Part shown: piece by piece, positions 32,737 to 43,766 of the stretch
Layout: each line of letters begins with the position of its first letter
Numbering within the stretch: position 1 is the first letter of the stretch
From: Schistocerca nitens
Taxonomy: Eukaryota > Arthropoda > Insecta > Orthoptera > Acrididae
Direction of reading: 5' to 3'
NCBI RefSeq assembly: GCF_023898315.1
Contig: NC_064614.1
Span: forward strand, 1,050,412,432-1,050,476,431
Length of the DNA stretch: 64,000 nt
Position numbers and translations under genes: made by a program
Notes under the pieces: generated by a model
Told to the model about the DNA's origin: nothing
Seen by the model: only the letters and a program-made list of their open reading frames with translations
The model's database searches: none

Positions 32737-35298
32737 TGCCGGTGGTGAACTGGAGGCGAGCTCGCGGCCGCAGACTATATGTACCTGGCGCGCCAATGTC
32801 CGAGGGCTTCTCCGCGGTCATTTCCGGTGCGGTTCTCCTCTTGCTACCTGCGACGGTCGTTCGCTGCAGTACGGGAAGCCAGGATCCGTTTACCTTAAGG
32901 CTTTCCTCTTTCTTGTTGAAACTGTTCGCGTGTTTTTGGATTTCTACAGCTTCTCTGAACAAGCGCGTGTGATAGTGCTTCTCTACAGCCAGAACTTCCG
33001 TGTCGGCGAATTTTATTACGTGGTCGGTCTCATTCAGTGCGTGTTCTGCCACGGCCGATTTCTCCACCTGCCCCAACCTGCAATGTCGCTTATGCTCTTT
33101 GATCCTGGTGTTAATGGATCGTCCAGTCATTCCGACATAAACTTTTCCGCATGTGCAAGGTATACGGTATATTCCCGACATTGCAAGTGGGTCTCTTTTC
33201 TCCTTCGCCGATCTAAGACACTCTTTGATCTTCCTTGTCGGTTTGAAAATCGTCTTTACGCCGTGTTTGCGCAATATACGGCCGATTCTGTCCGTCACTC
33301 TGGGAATGTATGGCAGAAAGGCCGTACCCGACATTTCTTTTTCTGGTTCCTTACTTCGCCGAGTGTTTGGCTCTGTTACACTTCTAATGTAATTTGTGGA
33401 GTACCCATTGCTCCTCAGAACGGTTTCCAGGTGTTGCATTTCTCGTTTGAGGTGTTGAGGCTCACATATTCGTCCTGCTCTCGTTACGAGCGTACTAATC
33501 ATGCCTCTTTTTTCTGGCTCGGGTGGTGGTTTGACAGTTTGTGGAGGTATCGGTCCGTGTGTGTCGGTTTTCGATACACGCTGTGTCCCAGGTTTTCGCC
33601 GTCCCTTGTGACCAGCACATCTAGAAATGGCAGTTTCCTGTCATTTTCTACCTCCATGGTAAATGTTATGTTGGCATGGAGGCTGTTCAAGTGTCTCAGG
33701 AATTCACCGAGCTGTTCTTCACCATGGCTCCACACCACGAAAGTATCATCGACGTACCTGTACCACACCTTAGGTTTGCAAGTCGCCGAGTCCAGTGCCT
33801 GTGCTTCGAATTGTTCCATGAAGAAGTTGGCCACCACTGGACTGAGAGGACTACCCATGGCGACGCCTTCCAGCTGTTCGTAGAAATCGCCATTCCACGT
33901 GAAATAGCTCGTGGTGAGACATGCATGGAAGAGCTTTTTGATGTCTTGCGGGAACATGGAACCGATGTACTCCAGAGCGTCGCTGAGTGGCACTTTCGTA
34001 AATAACGAAACAACATCAAAACTGACCAGGATGTCGTTTGGCGCAAGTTTCAGTTTCTTCAGCTTCTCAATGAAATGTCCTGAGTCCTTAATGTATGTGT
34101 CGGTCTTTCCCACGTGTGGCTGTAGCAGAGAGGCCAAGTGTTTCGCCAGTTTATACGTTGGTGAGCCAGGAGCGCTAACGATCGGTCTCAGTGGAACGTT
34201 GTTCTTATGGATCTTGGGTAATCCATACAGCCGAGGTGGTAGGGCTTCTGTGTTGCGCAGGTTTCTCTGTATGTCCGCCGGCAGAGAAGACGCCTTGATT
34301 AATCGATTCGTATTCCGAGTGATACGCTGCGTCGGATCTGCGCTTAGTTTTCGGTACGTCGTCGGATCTAATAGGTCTCGGATCTTTTGCTCATAATCTT
34401 CGGTCTTCATTACGACGGTCGCGTTCCCCTTATCGGCAGGCAGTACCAATATACTCTTGTCGGCGTTGAGATTCTTAATGGCTTGTTCCTCTTCTTTCTT
34501 CAGGTTGCAAGCTGGTGGTTTTGCTCGGCGCAGTATCCTGGCTGTTTCAGTGCGTATTTCCTCTGCCCTTTCACAAGGAAGGGTCCGAATGGCTGCTTCG
34601 GTGTTGGCAATGATGTCCTCCATAGGTATAGTTCTCGGGATGATAGCGAAATTCCCTCCCTTTTGAAGGACTGACACTTCCTCTTCGGTCAATTGTCGTT
34701 CAGTGAGGTTGACCACTGTGTGTGACATGTCGGGAATCGCCTTGTCGGTCTGCTTCCGGCATCTTTCAAACTTTTTCTTTTGCCGCTCGGTGCAGCGCTC
34801 GAGTTCGTTCTGCATGCTCCTGTGAGTGATGCTGTCGATCTTGTCCCAGTCGTCTCGATGCATTCTGCTACTTAGTTGATAGAAAATGTCCAGAAGTTCC
34901 TGATCCGTTCTTGCCAAGTCTCTCCGTGTTGTATGTATTCGCTCACGAAGAAAAGCTCGTTCCATTCTGTCGTAGATACGATGTGCTTGGGCGGTGGTGA
35001 ATAGGCGCTTGCATCTCAAGAACTTCGGTGTAGCACATTCATCTCGGCACCGTGACAGAAAGGCGAGAGAGGACATCAGTCGCGCTTTCTTCTTCCGTCG
35101 TTGGTCAAGGCGTCGGTACAATCTGCAAATCTCCTCCCCGTAGAGGCGTAATACAAAATTGTTAAGGCTTTCGTGGCCACTTGTTGACAAACTGCCTATT
35201 GGCTTCTGTCTCGGGTTCTTCGGCCGACGTTCATCTAATGATTTTTCTGACGTTTCGCCAGCACGAGTGGCTGGCATTGTCAAAGCTTCACCCTCCAT
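32726..35298 (-). pseudogene. PLE protein, left copy 2 (RT and EN in separate frames)
   Basis: A run of six A instead of four just after the thumb-side NHHPSQK shifts the frame by two bases. The RT part (35298 to 33499) then ends in KKEA-stop, and the nuclease part (33502 to 32726, 258 residues, starting MISTLVT) opens at an ATG that overlaps the stop as ATGA. All RT and GIY-YIG motifs are otherwise present. It carries the MEVENDRK variant (K to N) also found in right copy C. It could be a plain frameshift or a two-ORF form; the sequence alone cannot decide. Confidence 0.85.
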
Positions 35299-37837
35299 TG
35301 CCGGTGGTGAACTGGAGGCGAGCTCGCGGCCGCAGACTATATGTACCTGGCGCGCCAATGTCCGAGGGCTTCTCCGCGTTCATTTCCGGTGCGGTTCTCC
35401 TCTTGCTACCTGCGACGGTCGTTCGCTGCAGTACGGGAAGCCAGGATCCGTTTACCTTAAGGCTTTCCTCTTTCTTGTTGAAACTGTTCGCGTGTTTTTG
35501 GATTTCTACAGCTTCTCTGAACAAGCGCGTGTGATAGTGCTTCTCTACAGCCAGAACTTCCGTGTCGGCGAATTTTATTACGTGGTCGGTCTCATTCAGT
35601 GCGTGTTCTGCCACGGCCGATTTCTCCACCTGCCCCAACCTGCAATGTCGCTTATGCTCTTTGATCCTGGTGTTAATGGATCGTCCAGTCATTCCGACAT
35701 AAACTTTTCCGCATGTGCAAGGTATACGGTATATTCCCGACATTGCAAGTGGGTCTCTTTTCTCCTTCGCCGATCTAAGACACTCTTTGATCTTCCTTGT
35801 CGGTTTGAAAATCGTCTTTACGCCGTGTTTGCGCAATATACGGCCGATTCTGTCCGTCACTCTGGGAATGTATGGCAGAAAGGCCGTACCCGACATTTCT
35901 TTTTCTGGTTCCTTACTTCGCCGAGTGTTTGGCTCTGTTACACTTCTAATGTAATTTGTGGAGTACCCATTGCTCCTCAGAACGGTTTCCAGGTGTTGCA
36001 TTTCTCGTTTGAGGTGTTGAGGCTCACATATTCGTCCTGCTCTCGTTACGAGCGTACTAATCATGCCTCTTTTCTGGCTCGGGTGGTGGTTTGACAGTTT
36101 GTGGAGGTATCGGTCCGTGTGTGTCGGTTTTCGATACACGCTGTGTCCCAGGTTTTCGCCGTCCCTTGTGACCAGCACATCTAGAAATGGCAGTTTCCTG
36201 TCCTTTTCTACCTCCATGGTAAATGTTATGTTGGCATGGAGGCTGTTCAAGTGTCTCAGGAATTCACCGAGCTGTTCTTCACCATGGCTCCACACCACGA
36301 AAGTATCATCGACGTACCTGTACCACACCTTAGGTTTGCAAGTCGCCGAGTCCAGTGCCTGTGCTTCGAATTGTTCCATGAAGAAGTTGGCCACCACTGG
36401 ACTGAGAGGACTACCCATGGCGACGCCTTCCAGCTGTTCGTAGAAATCGCCATTCCACGTGAAATAGCTCGTGGTGAGACATGCATGGAAGAGCTTTTTG
36501 ATGTCTTGCGGGAACATGGAACCGATGTACTCCAGAGCGTCGCTGAGTGGCACTTTCGTAAATAACGAAACAACATCAAAACTGACCAGGATGTCGTTTG
36601 GCGCAAGTTTCAGTTTCTTCAGCTTCTCAATGAAATGTCCTGAGTCCTTAATGTATGTGTCGGTCTTTCCCACGTGTGGCTGTAGCAGAGAGGCCAAGTG
36701 TTTCGCCAGTTTATACGTTGGTGAGCCAGGAGCGCTAACGATCGGTCTCAGTGGAACGTTGTTCTTATGGATCTTGGGTAATCCATACAGCCGAGGTGGT
36801 AGGGCTTCTGTGTTGCGCAGGTTTCTCTGTATGTCCGCCGGCAGAGAAGACGCCTTGATTAATCGATTCGTATTCCGAGTGATACGCTGCGTCGGATCTG
36901 CGCTTAGTTTTCGGTACGTCGTCGGATCTAATAGGTCTCGGATCTTTTGCTCATAATCTTCGGTCTTCATTACGACGGTCGCGTTCCCCTTATCGGCAGG
37001 CAGTACCAATATACTCTTGTCGGCGTTGAGATTCTTAATGGCTTGTTCCTCTTCTTTCTTCAGGTTGCAAGCTGGTGGTTTTGCTCGGCGCAGTATCCTG
37101 GCTGTTTCAGTGCGTATTTCCTCTGCCCTTTCACAAGGAAGGGTCCGAATGGCTGCTTCGGTGTTGGCAATGATGTCCTCCATAGGTATAGTTCTCGGGA
37201 TGATAGCGAAATTCCCTCCCTTTTGAAGGACTGACACTTCCTCTTCGGTCAATTGTCGTTCAGTGAGGTTGACCACTGTGTGTGACATGTCGGGAATCGC
37301 CTTGTCGGTCTGCTTCCGGCATCTTTCAAACTTTTTCTTTTGCCGCTCGGTGCAGCGCTCGAGTTCGTTCTGCATGCTCCTGTGAGTGATGCTGTCGATC
37401 TTGTCCCAGTCGTCTCGATGCATTCTGCTACTTAGTTGATAGAAAATGTCCAGAAGTTCCTGATCCGTTCTTGCCAAGTCTCTCCGTGTTGTATGTATTC
37501 GCTCACGAAGAAAAGCTCGTTCCATTCTGTCGTAGATACGATGTGCTTGGGCGGTGGTGAATAGGCGCTTGCATCTCAAGAACTTCGGTGTAGCACATTC
37601 ATCTCGGCACCGTGACAGAAAGGCGAGAGAGGACATCAGTCGCGCTTTCTTCTTCCGTCGTTGGTCAAGGCGTCGGTACAATCTGCAAATCTCCTCCCCG
37701 TAGAGGCGTAATACAAAATTGTTAAGGCTTTCGTGGCCACTTGTTGACAAACTGCCTATTGGCTTCTGTCTCGGGTTCTTCGGCCGACGTTCATCTAATG
37801 ATTTTTCTGACGTTTCGCCAGCACGAGTGGCTGGCAT
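35288..37837 (-). CDS. PLE RT-GIY-YIG protein, left copy 3 (open, 5' end cut by junction)
   Basis: The innermost unit of the left arm. Its upstream sequence ends at the head-to-head junction, so the usual ATG and the 5' portion are lost. The first ATG left in frame (37837, MPATRAGETSEK) still gives 849 residues with every RT and nuclease motif. It has four A at the RT-EN link (fused form) and the EMNAEKPSD variant (T to N) shared with right copy B. Any promoter in the preceding unit is absent, so it would depend on read-through. Confidence 0.85.
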   Translation of the reverse strand: MPATRAGETSEKSLDERRPKNPRQKPIGSLSTSGHESLNNFVLRLYGEEICRLYRRLDQRRKKKARLMSSLAFLSRCRDECATPKFLRCKRLFTTAQAHRIYDRMERAFLRERIHTTRRDLARTDQELLDIFYQLSSRMHRDDWDKIDSITHRSMQNELERCTERQKKKFERCRKQTDKAIPDMSHTVVNLTERQLTEEEVSVLQKGGNFAIIPRTIPMEDIIANTEAAIRTLPCERAEEIRTETARILRRAKPPACNLKKEEEQAIKNLNADKSILVLPADKGNATVVMKTEDYEQKIRDLLDPTTYRKLSADPTQRITRNTNRLIKASSLPADIQRNLRNTEALPPRLYGLPKIHKNNVPLRPIVSAPGSPTYKLAKHLASLLQPHVGKTDTYIKDSGHFIEKLKKLKLAPNDILVSFDVVSLFTKVPLSDALEYIGSMFPQDIKKLFHACLTTSYFTWNGDFYEQLEGVAMGSPLSPVVANFFMEQFEAQALDSATCKPKVWYRYVDDTFVVWSHGEEQLGEFLRHLNSLHANITFTMEVEKDRKLPFLDVLVTRDGENLGHSVYRKPTHTDRYLHKLSNHHPSQKRGMISTLVTRAGRICEPQHLKREMQHLETVLRSNGYSTNYIRSVTEPNTRRSKEPEKEMSGTAFLPYIPRVTDRIGRILRKHGVKTIFKPTRKIKECLRSAKEKRDPLAMSGIYRIPCTCGKVYVGMTGRSINTRIKEHKRHCRLGQVEKSAVAEHALNETDHVIKFADTEVLAVEKHYHTRLFREAVEIQKHANSFNKKEESLKVNGSWLPVLQRTTVAGSKRRTAPEMNAEKPSDIGAPGTYSLRPRARLQFTTGNGG

Positions 37838-37844
37838 TGTCAAA
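37807..37844 (-). ncRNA. Hammerhead-like motif at the inner edge of the left arm
   Basis: One of nine copies of the same 38-base motif (details under 48903-48940). Here the left arm begins only about 3 bases 5' of the motif, so the junction lies right beside it. Confidence 0.45.
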
Positions 37845-37845
37845 G

Positions 37846-37849
37846 CTGT
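37846..37849. other. Head-to-head junction of the two PLE arms
   Basis: Left-arm sequence ends at CAAAGCT and right-arm sequence continues GTCAAACCACC. In intact units the neighbours are CAAAGCTTCACCC and CACAAACTGTCAAACC, so the two share CT at the join (2-bp microhomology). Both arms point outward from here. Confidence 0.85.
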
Positions 37850-37878
37850 CAAACCACCACCCGAGCCAGAAAAGAGGC

Positions 37879-38655
37879 ATGATTAGTACGCTCGTAACGA
37901 GAGCAGGACGAATATGTGAGCCTCAACACCTCAAACGAGAAATGCAACACCTGGAAACCGTTCTGAGGAGCAATGGGTACTCCACAAATTACATTAGAAG
38001 TGTAACAGAGCCAAACACTCGGCGAAGTAAGGAACCAGAAAAAGAAATGTCGGGTACGGCCTTTCTGCCATACATTCCCAGAGTGACGGACAGAATCGGC
38101 CGTATATTGCGCAAACACGGCGTAAAGACGATTTTCAAACCGACAAGGAAGATCAAAGAGTGTCTTAGATCGGCGAAGGAGAAAAGAGACCCACTTGCAA
38201 TGTCGGGAATATACCGTATACCTTGCACATGCGGAAAAGTTTATGTCGGAATGACTGGACGATCCATTAACACCAGGATCAAAGAGCATAAGCGACATTG
38301 CAGGTTGGGGCAGGTGGAGAAATCGGCCGTGGCAGAACACGCACTGAATGAGACCGACCACGTAATAAAATTCGCCGACACGGAAATTCTGGCTGTAGAG
38401 AAGCACTATCACACGCGCTTGTTCAGAGAAGCTGTAGAAATCCAAAACCACGCGAACAGTTTCAACAAGAAAGAGGAAAGCCTTAAGGTAAACGGATCCT
38501 GGCTTCCCGTACTGCAGCGAACGACCGTCGCAGGTAGCAAGAGGAGAACCGCACCGGAAATGACCGCGGAGAAGCCCTCGGACATTGGCGCGCCAGGTAC
38601 ATATAGTCTGCGGCCGCGAGCTCGCCTCCAGTTCACCACCGGCAATGGAGGGTGA
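37879..38655 (+). pseudogene. PLE right partial unit: nuclease part only
   Basis: 5'-truncated copy beginning at the junction within motif-E-distal sequence (LSNHHPSQKRG). From the first ATG it encodes 258 residues with the whole GIY-YIG domain. Private changes: EVLAVEK to EILAVEK and IQKHAN to IQNHAN. The open frame also runs upstream across the junction into antisense sequence of the left arm, giving a chance 304-codon chimeric frame. Four A at the link. Confidence 0.82.
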
Positions 38656-41217
38656 AGCTTTGACAATGCCAGCCACTCGTGCTGGCGAAACGTCAGAAAA
38701 ATCATTAGATGAACGTCGGCCGAAGAACCCGAGACAGAAGCCAATAGGCAGTTTGTCAACAAGTGGCCACGAAAGCCTTAACAATTTTGTATTACGCCTC
38801 TACGGGGAGGAGATTTGCAGATTGTACCGACGCCTTGACCAACGACGGAAGAAGAAAGCGCGACTGATGTCCTCTCTCGCCTTTCTGTCACGGTGCCGAG
38901 ATGAATGTGCTACACCGAAGTTCTTGAGATGCAAGCGCCTATTCACCACCGCCCAAGCACATCGTATCTACGACAGAATGGAACGAGCTTTTCTTCGTGA
39001 GCGAATACATACAACACGGAGAGACTTGGCAAGAACGGATCAGGAACTTCTGGACATTTTCTATCAACTAAGTAGCAGAATGCATCGAGACGACTGGGAC
39101 AAGATCGACAGCATCACTCACAGGAGCATGCAGAACGAACTCGAGCGCTGCACCGAGCGGCAAAAGAAAAAGTTTGAAAGATGCCGGAAGCAGACCGACA
39201 AGGCGATTCCCGACATGTCACACACAGTGGTCAACCTCACTGAACGACAATTGACCGAAGAGGAAGTGTCAGTCCTTCAAAAGGGAGGGAATTTCGCTAT
39301 CATCCCGAGAACTATACCTATGGAGGACATCATTGCCAACACCGAAGCAGCCATTCGGACCCTTCCTTGTGAAAGGGCAGAGGAAATACGCACTGAAACA
39401 GCCAGGATACTGCGCCGAGCAAAACCACCAGCTTGCAACCTGAAGAAAGAAGAGGAACAAGCCATTAAGAATCTCAACGCCGACAAGAGTATATTGGTAC
39501 TGCCTGCCGATAAGGGGAACGCGACCGTCGTAATGAAGACCGAAGATTATGAGCAAAAGATCCGAGACCTATTAGATCCGACGACGTACCGAAAACTAAG
39601 CGCAGATCCGACGCAGCGTATCACTCGGAATACGAATCGATTAATCAAGGCGTCTTCTCTGCCGGCGGACATACAGAGAAACCTGCGCAACACAGAAGCC
39701 CTACCACCTCGGCTGTATGGATTACCCAAGATCCATAAGAACAACGTTCCACTGAGACCGATCGTTAGCGCTCCTGGCTCACCAACGTATAAACTGGCGA
39801 AACACTTGGCCTCTCTGCTACAGCCACACGTGGGAAAGATCGACACATACATTAAGGACTCAGGACATTTCATTGAGAAGCTGAAGAAACTGAAACTTGC
39901 GCCAAACGACATCCTGGTCAGTTTTGATGTTGTTTCGTTATTTACGAAAGTGCCACTCAGCGACGCTCTGGAGTACATCGGTTCCATGTTCCCGCAAGAC
40001 ATCAAAAAGCTCTTCCATGCATGTCTCACCACGAGCTATTTCACGTGGAATGGCGATTTCTACGAACAGCTGGAAGGCGTCGCCATGGGTAGTCCTCTCA
40101 GTCCAGTGGTGGCCAACTTCTTCATGGAACAATTCGAAGCACAGGCACTGGACTCGGCGACTTGCAAACCTAAGGTGTGGTACAGGTACGTCGATGATAC
40201 TTTCGTGGTGTGGAGCCATGGTGAAGAACAGCTCGGTGAATTCCTGAGACACTTGAACAGCCTCCATGCCAACATAACATTTACCATGGAGGTAGAAAAG
40301 GACAGGAAACTGCCATTTCTAGATGTGCTGGTCACAAGGGACGGCGAAAACCTGGGACACAGCGTGTATCGAAAACCGACACACACGGACCGATACCTCC
40401 ACAAACTGTCAAACCACCACCCGAGCCAGAAAAAAGAGGCATGATTAGTACGCTCGTAACGAGAGCAGGACGAATATGTGAGCCTCAACACCTCAAACGA
40501 GAAATGCAACACCTGGAAACCGTTCTGAGGAGCAATGGGTACTCCACAAATTACATTAGAAGTGTAACAGAGCCAAACACTCGGCGAAGTAAGGAACCAG
40601 AAAAAGAAATGTCGGGTACGGCCTTTCTGCCATACATTCCCAGAGTGACGGACAGAATCGGCCGTATATTGCGCAAACACGGCGTAAAGACGATTTTCAA
40701 ACCGACAAGGAAGATCAAAGAGTGTCTTAGATCGGCGAAGGAGAAAAGAGACCCACTTGCAATGTCGGGAATATACCGTATACCTTGCACATGCGGAAAA
40801 GTTTATGTCGGAATGACTGGACGATCCATTAACACCAGGATCAAAGAGTATAAGCGACATTGCAGGTTGGGGCAGGTGGAGAAATCGGCCGTGGCAGAAC
40901 ACGCACTGAATGAGACCGACCACGTAATAAAATTCGCCGACACGGAAGTTCTGGCTGTAGAGAAGCACTATCACACGCGCTTGTTCAGAGAAGCTGTAGA
41001 AATCCAAAAACACGCGAACAGTTTCAACAAGAAAGAGGAAAGCCTTAAGGTAAACGGATCCTGGCTTCCCGTACTGCAGCGAACGACCGTCGCAGGTAGC
41101 AAGAGGAGAACCGCACCGGAAATGACCGCGGAGAAGCCCTCGGACATTGGCGCGCCAGGTACATATAGTCTGCGGCCGCGGGCTCGCCTCCAGTTCACCA
41201 CCGGCAATGGAGGGTGA
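38645..41217 (+). pseudogene. PLE protein, right copy A (RT and EN in separate frames)
   Basis: Six-A form: the RT frame 38645-40444 ends KKEA-stop and the nuclease frame 40441-41217 starts at the overlapping ATGA. Private changes: VGKTDTY to VGKIDTY, and KEHKRHC to KEYKRHC in the nuclease. It has MEVEKDRK, unlike the other two six-A copies. YVDD and GIY/YVG are intact. Confidence 0.85.
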
Positions 41218-43741
41218 AGCTTTGACAATGCCAGCCACTCGTGCTGGCGAAACGTCAGAAAAATCATTAGATGAACGTCGGCCGAAGAACCCGAGACAGA
41301 AGCCAATAGGCAGTTTGTCAACAAGTGGCCACGAAAGCCTTAACAATTTTGTATTACGCCTCTACGGGGAGGAGATTTGCAGATTGTACCGACGCCTTGA
41401 CCAACGACGGAAGAAGAAAGCGCGACTGATGTCCTCTCTCGCCTTTCTGTCACGGTGCCGAGATGAATGTGCTACACCGAAGTTCTTGAGATGCAAGCGC
41501 CTATTCACCACCGCCCAAGCACATCGTATCTACGACAGAATGGAACGAGCTTTTCTTCGTGAGCGAATACATACAACACGGAGAGACTTGGCAAGAACGG
41601 ATCAGGAACTTCTGGACATTTTCTATCAACTAAGTAGCAGAATGCATCGAGACGACTGGGACAAGATCGACAGCATCACTCACAGGAGCATGCAGAACGA
41701 ACTCGAGCGCTGCACCGAGCGGCAAAAGAAAAAGTTTGAAAGATGCCGGAAGCAGACCGACAAGGCGATTCCCGACATGTCACACACAGTGGTCAACCTC
41801 ACTGAACGACAATTGACCGAAGAGGAAGTGTCAGTCCTTCAAAAGGGAGGGAATTTCGCTATCATCCCGAGAACTATACCTATGGAGGACATCATTGCCA
41901 ACACCGAAGCAGCCATTCGGACCCTTCCTTGTGAAAGGGCAGAGGAAATACGCACTGAAACAGCCAGGATACTGCGCCGAGCAAAACCACCAGCTTGCAA
42001 CCTGAAGAAAGAAGAGGAACAAGCCATTAAGAATCTCAACGCCGACAAGAGTATATTGGTACTGCCTGCCGATAAGGGGAACGCGACCGTCGTAATGAAG
42101 ACCGAAGATTATGAGCAAAAGATCCGAGACCTATTAGATCCGACGACGTACCGAAAACTAAGCGCAGATCCGACGCAGCGTATCACTCGGAATACGAATC
42201 GATTAATCAAGGCGTCTTCTCTGCCGGCGGACATACAGAGAAACCTGCGCAACACAGAAGCCCTACCACCTCGGCTGTATGGATTACCCAAGATCCATAA
42301 GAACAACGTTCCACTGAGACCGATCGTTAGCGCTCCTGGCTCACCAACGTATAAACTGGCGAAACACTTGGCCTCTCTGCTACAGCCACACGTGGGAAAG
42401 ACCGACACATACATTAAGGACTCAGGACATTTCATTGAGAAGCTGAAGAAACTGAAACTTGCGCCAAACGACATCCTGGTCAGTTTTGATGTTGTTTCGT
42501 TATTTACGAAAGTGCCACTCAGCGACGCTCTGGAGTACATCGGTTCCATGTTCCCGCAAGACATCAAAAAGCTCTTCCATGCATGTCTCACCACGAGCTA
42601 TTTCACGTGGAATGGCGATTTCTACGAACAGCTGGAAGGCGTCGCCATGGGTAGTCCTCTCAGTCCAGTGGTGGCCAACTTCTTCATGGAACAATTCGAA
42701 GCACAGGCACTGGACTCGGCGACTTGCAAACCTAAGGTGTGGTACAGGTACGTCGATGATACTTTCGTGGTGTGGAGCCATGGTGAAGAACAGCTCGGTG
42801 AATTCCTGAGACACTTGAACAGCCTCCATGCCAACATAACATTTACCATGGAGGTAGAAAAGGACAGGAAACTGCCATTTCTAGATGTGCTGGTCACAAG
42901 GGACGGCGAAAACCTGGGACACAGCGTGTATCGAAAACCGACACACACGGACCGATACCTCCACAAACTGTCAAACCACCACCCGAGCCAGAAAAGAGGC
43001 ATGATTAGTACGCTCGTAACGAGAGCAGGACGAATATGTGAGCCTCAACACCTCAAACGAGAAATGCAACACCTGGAAACCGTTCTGAGGAGCAATGGGT
43101 ACTCCACAAATTACATTAGAAGTGTAACAGAGCCAAACACTCGGCGAAGTAAGGAACCAGAAAAAGAAATGTCGGGTACGGCCTTTCTGCCATACATTCC
43201 CAGAGTGACGGACAGAATCGGCCGTATATTGCGCAAACACGGCGTAAAGACGATTTTCAAACCGACAAGGAAGATCAAAGAGTGTCTTAGATCGGCGAAG
43301 GAGAAAAGAGACCCACTTGCAATGTCGGGAATATACCGTATACCTTGCACATGCGGAAAAGTTTATGTCGGAATGACTGGACGATCCATTAACACCAGGA
43401 TCAAAGAGCATAAGCGACATTGCAGGTTGGGGCAGGTGGAGAAATCGGCCGTGGCAGAACACGCACTGAATGAGACCGACCACGTAATAAAATTCGCCGA
43501 CACGGAAGTTCTGGCTGTAGAGAAGCACTATCACACGCGCTTGTTCAGAGAAGCTGTAGAAATCCAAAAACACGCGAACAGTTTCAACAAGAAAGAGGAA
43601 AGCCTTAAGGTAAACGGATCCTGGCTTCCCGTACTGCAGCGAACGACCGTCGCAGGTAGCAAGAGGAGAACCGCACCGGAAATGAACGCGGAGAAGCCCT
43701 CGGACATTGGCGCGCCAGGTACATATAGTCTGCGGCCGTGA
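41207..43741 (+). pseudogene. PLE RT-GIY-YIG protein, right copy B (near-complete, early stop)
   Basis: Fused four-A form. A CGA-to-TGA change ends the protein 12 residues early, at ...GTYSLRP, after all RT and nuclease motifs. It carries EMNAEKPSD, shared with left copy 3. The start ATG at 41207 overlaps the stop of the preceding copy by 11 bases. The lost tail has no recognised motif, so activity is not excluded. Confidence 0.85.
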
Positions 43742-43766
43742 GCTCGCCTCCAGTTCACCACCGGCA

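Noticed and set aside
32597..33883. Long open frame (428 codons) antisense to the PLE, repeated in several units on both arms
   Set aside because: It mirrors the RT/EN coding strand, has no recognisable domain, and appears or breaks with the same two-base linker difference. It is a shadow of codon usage in the sense gene.
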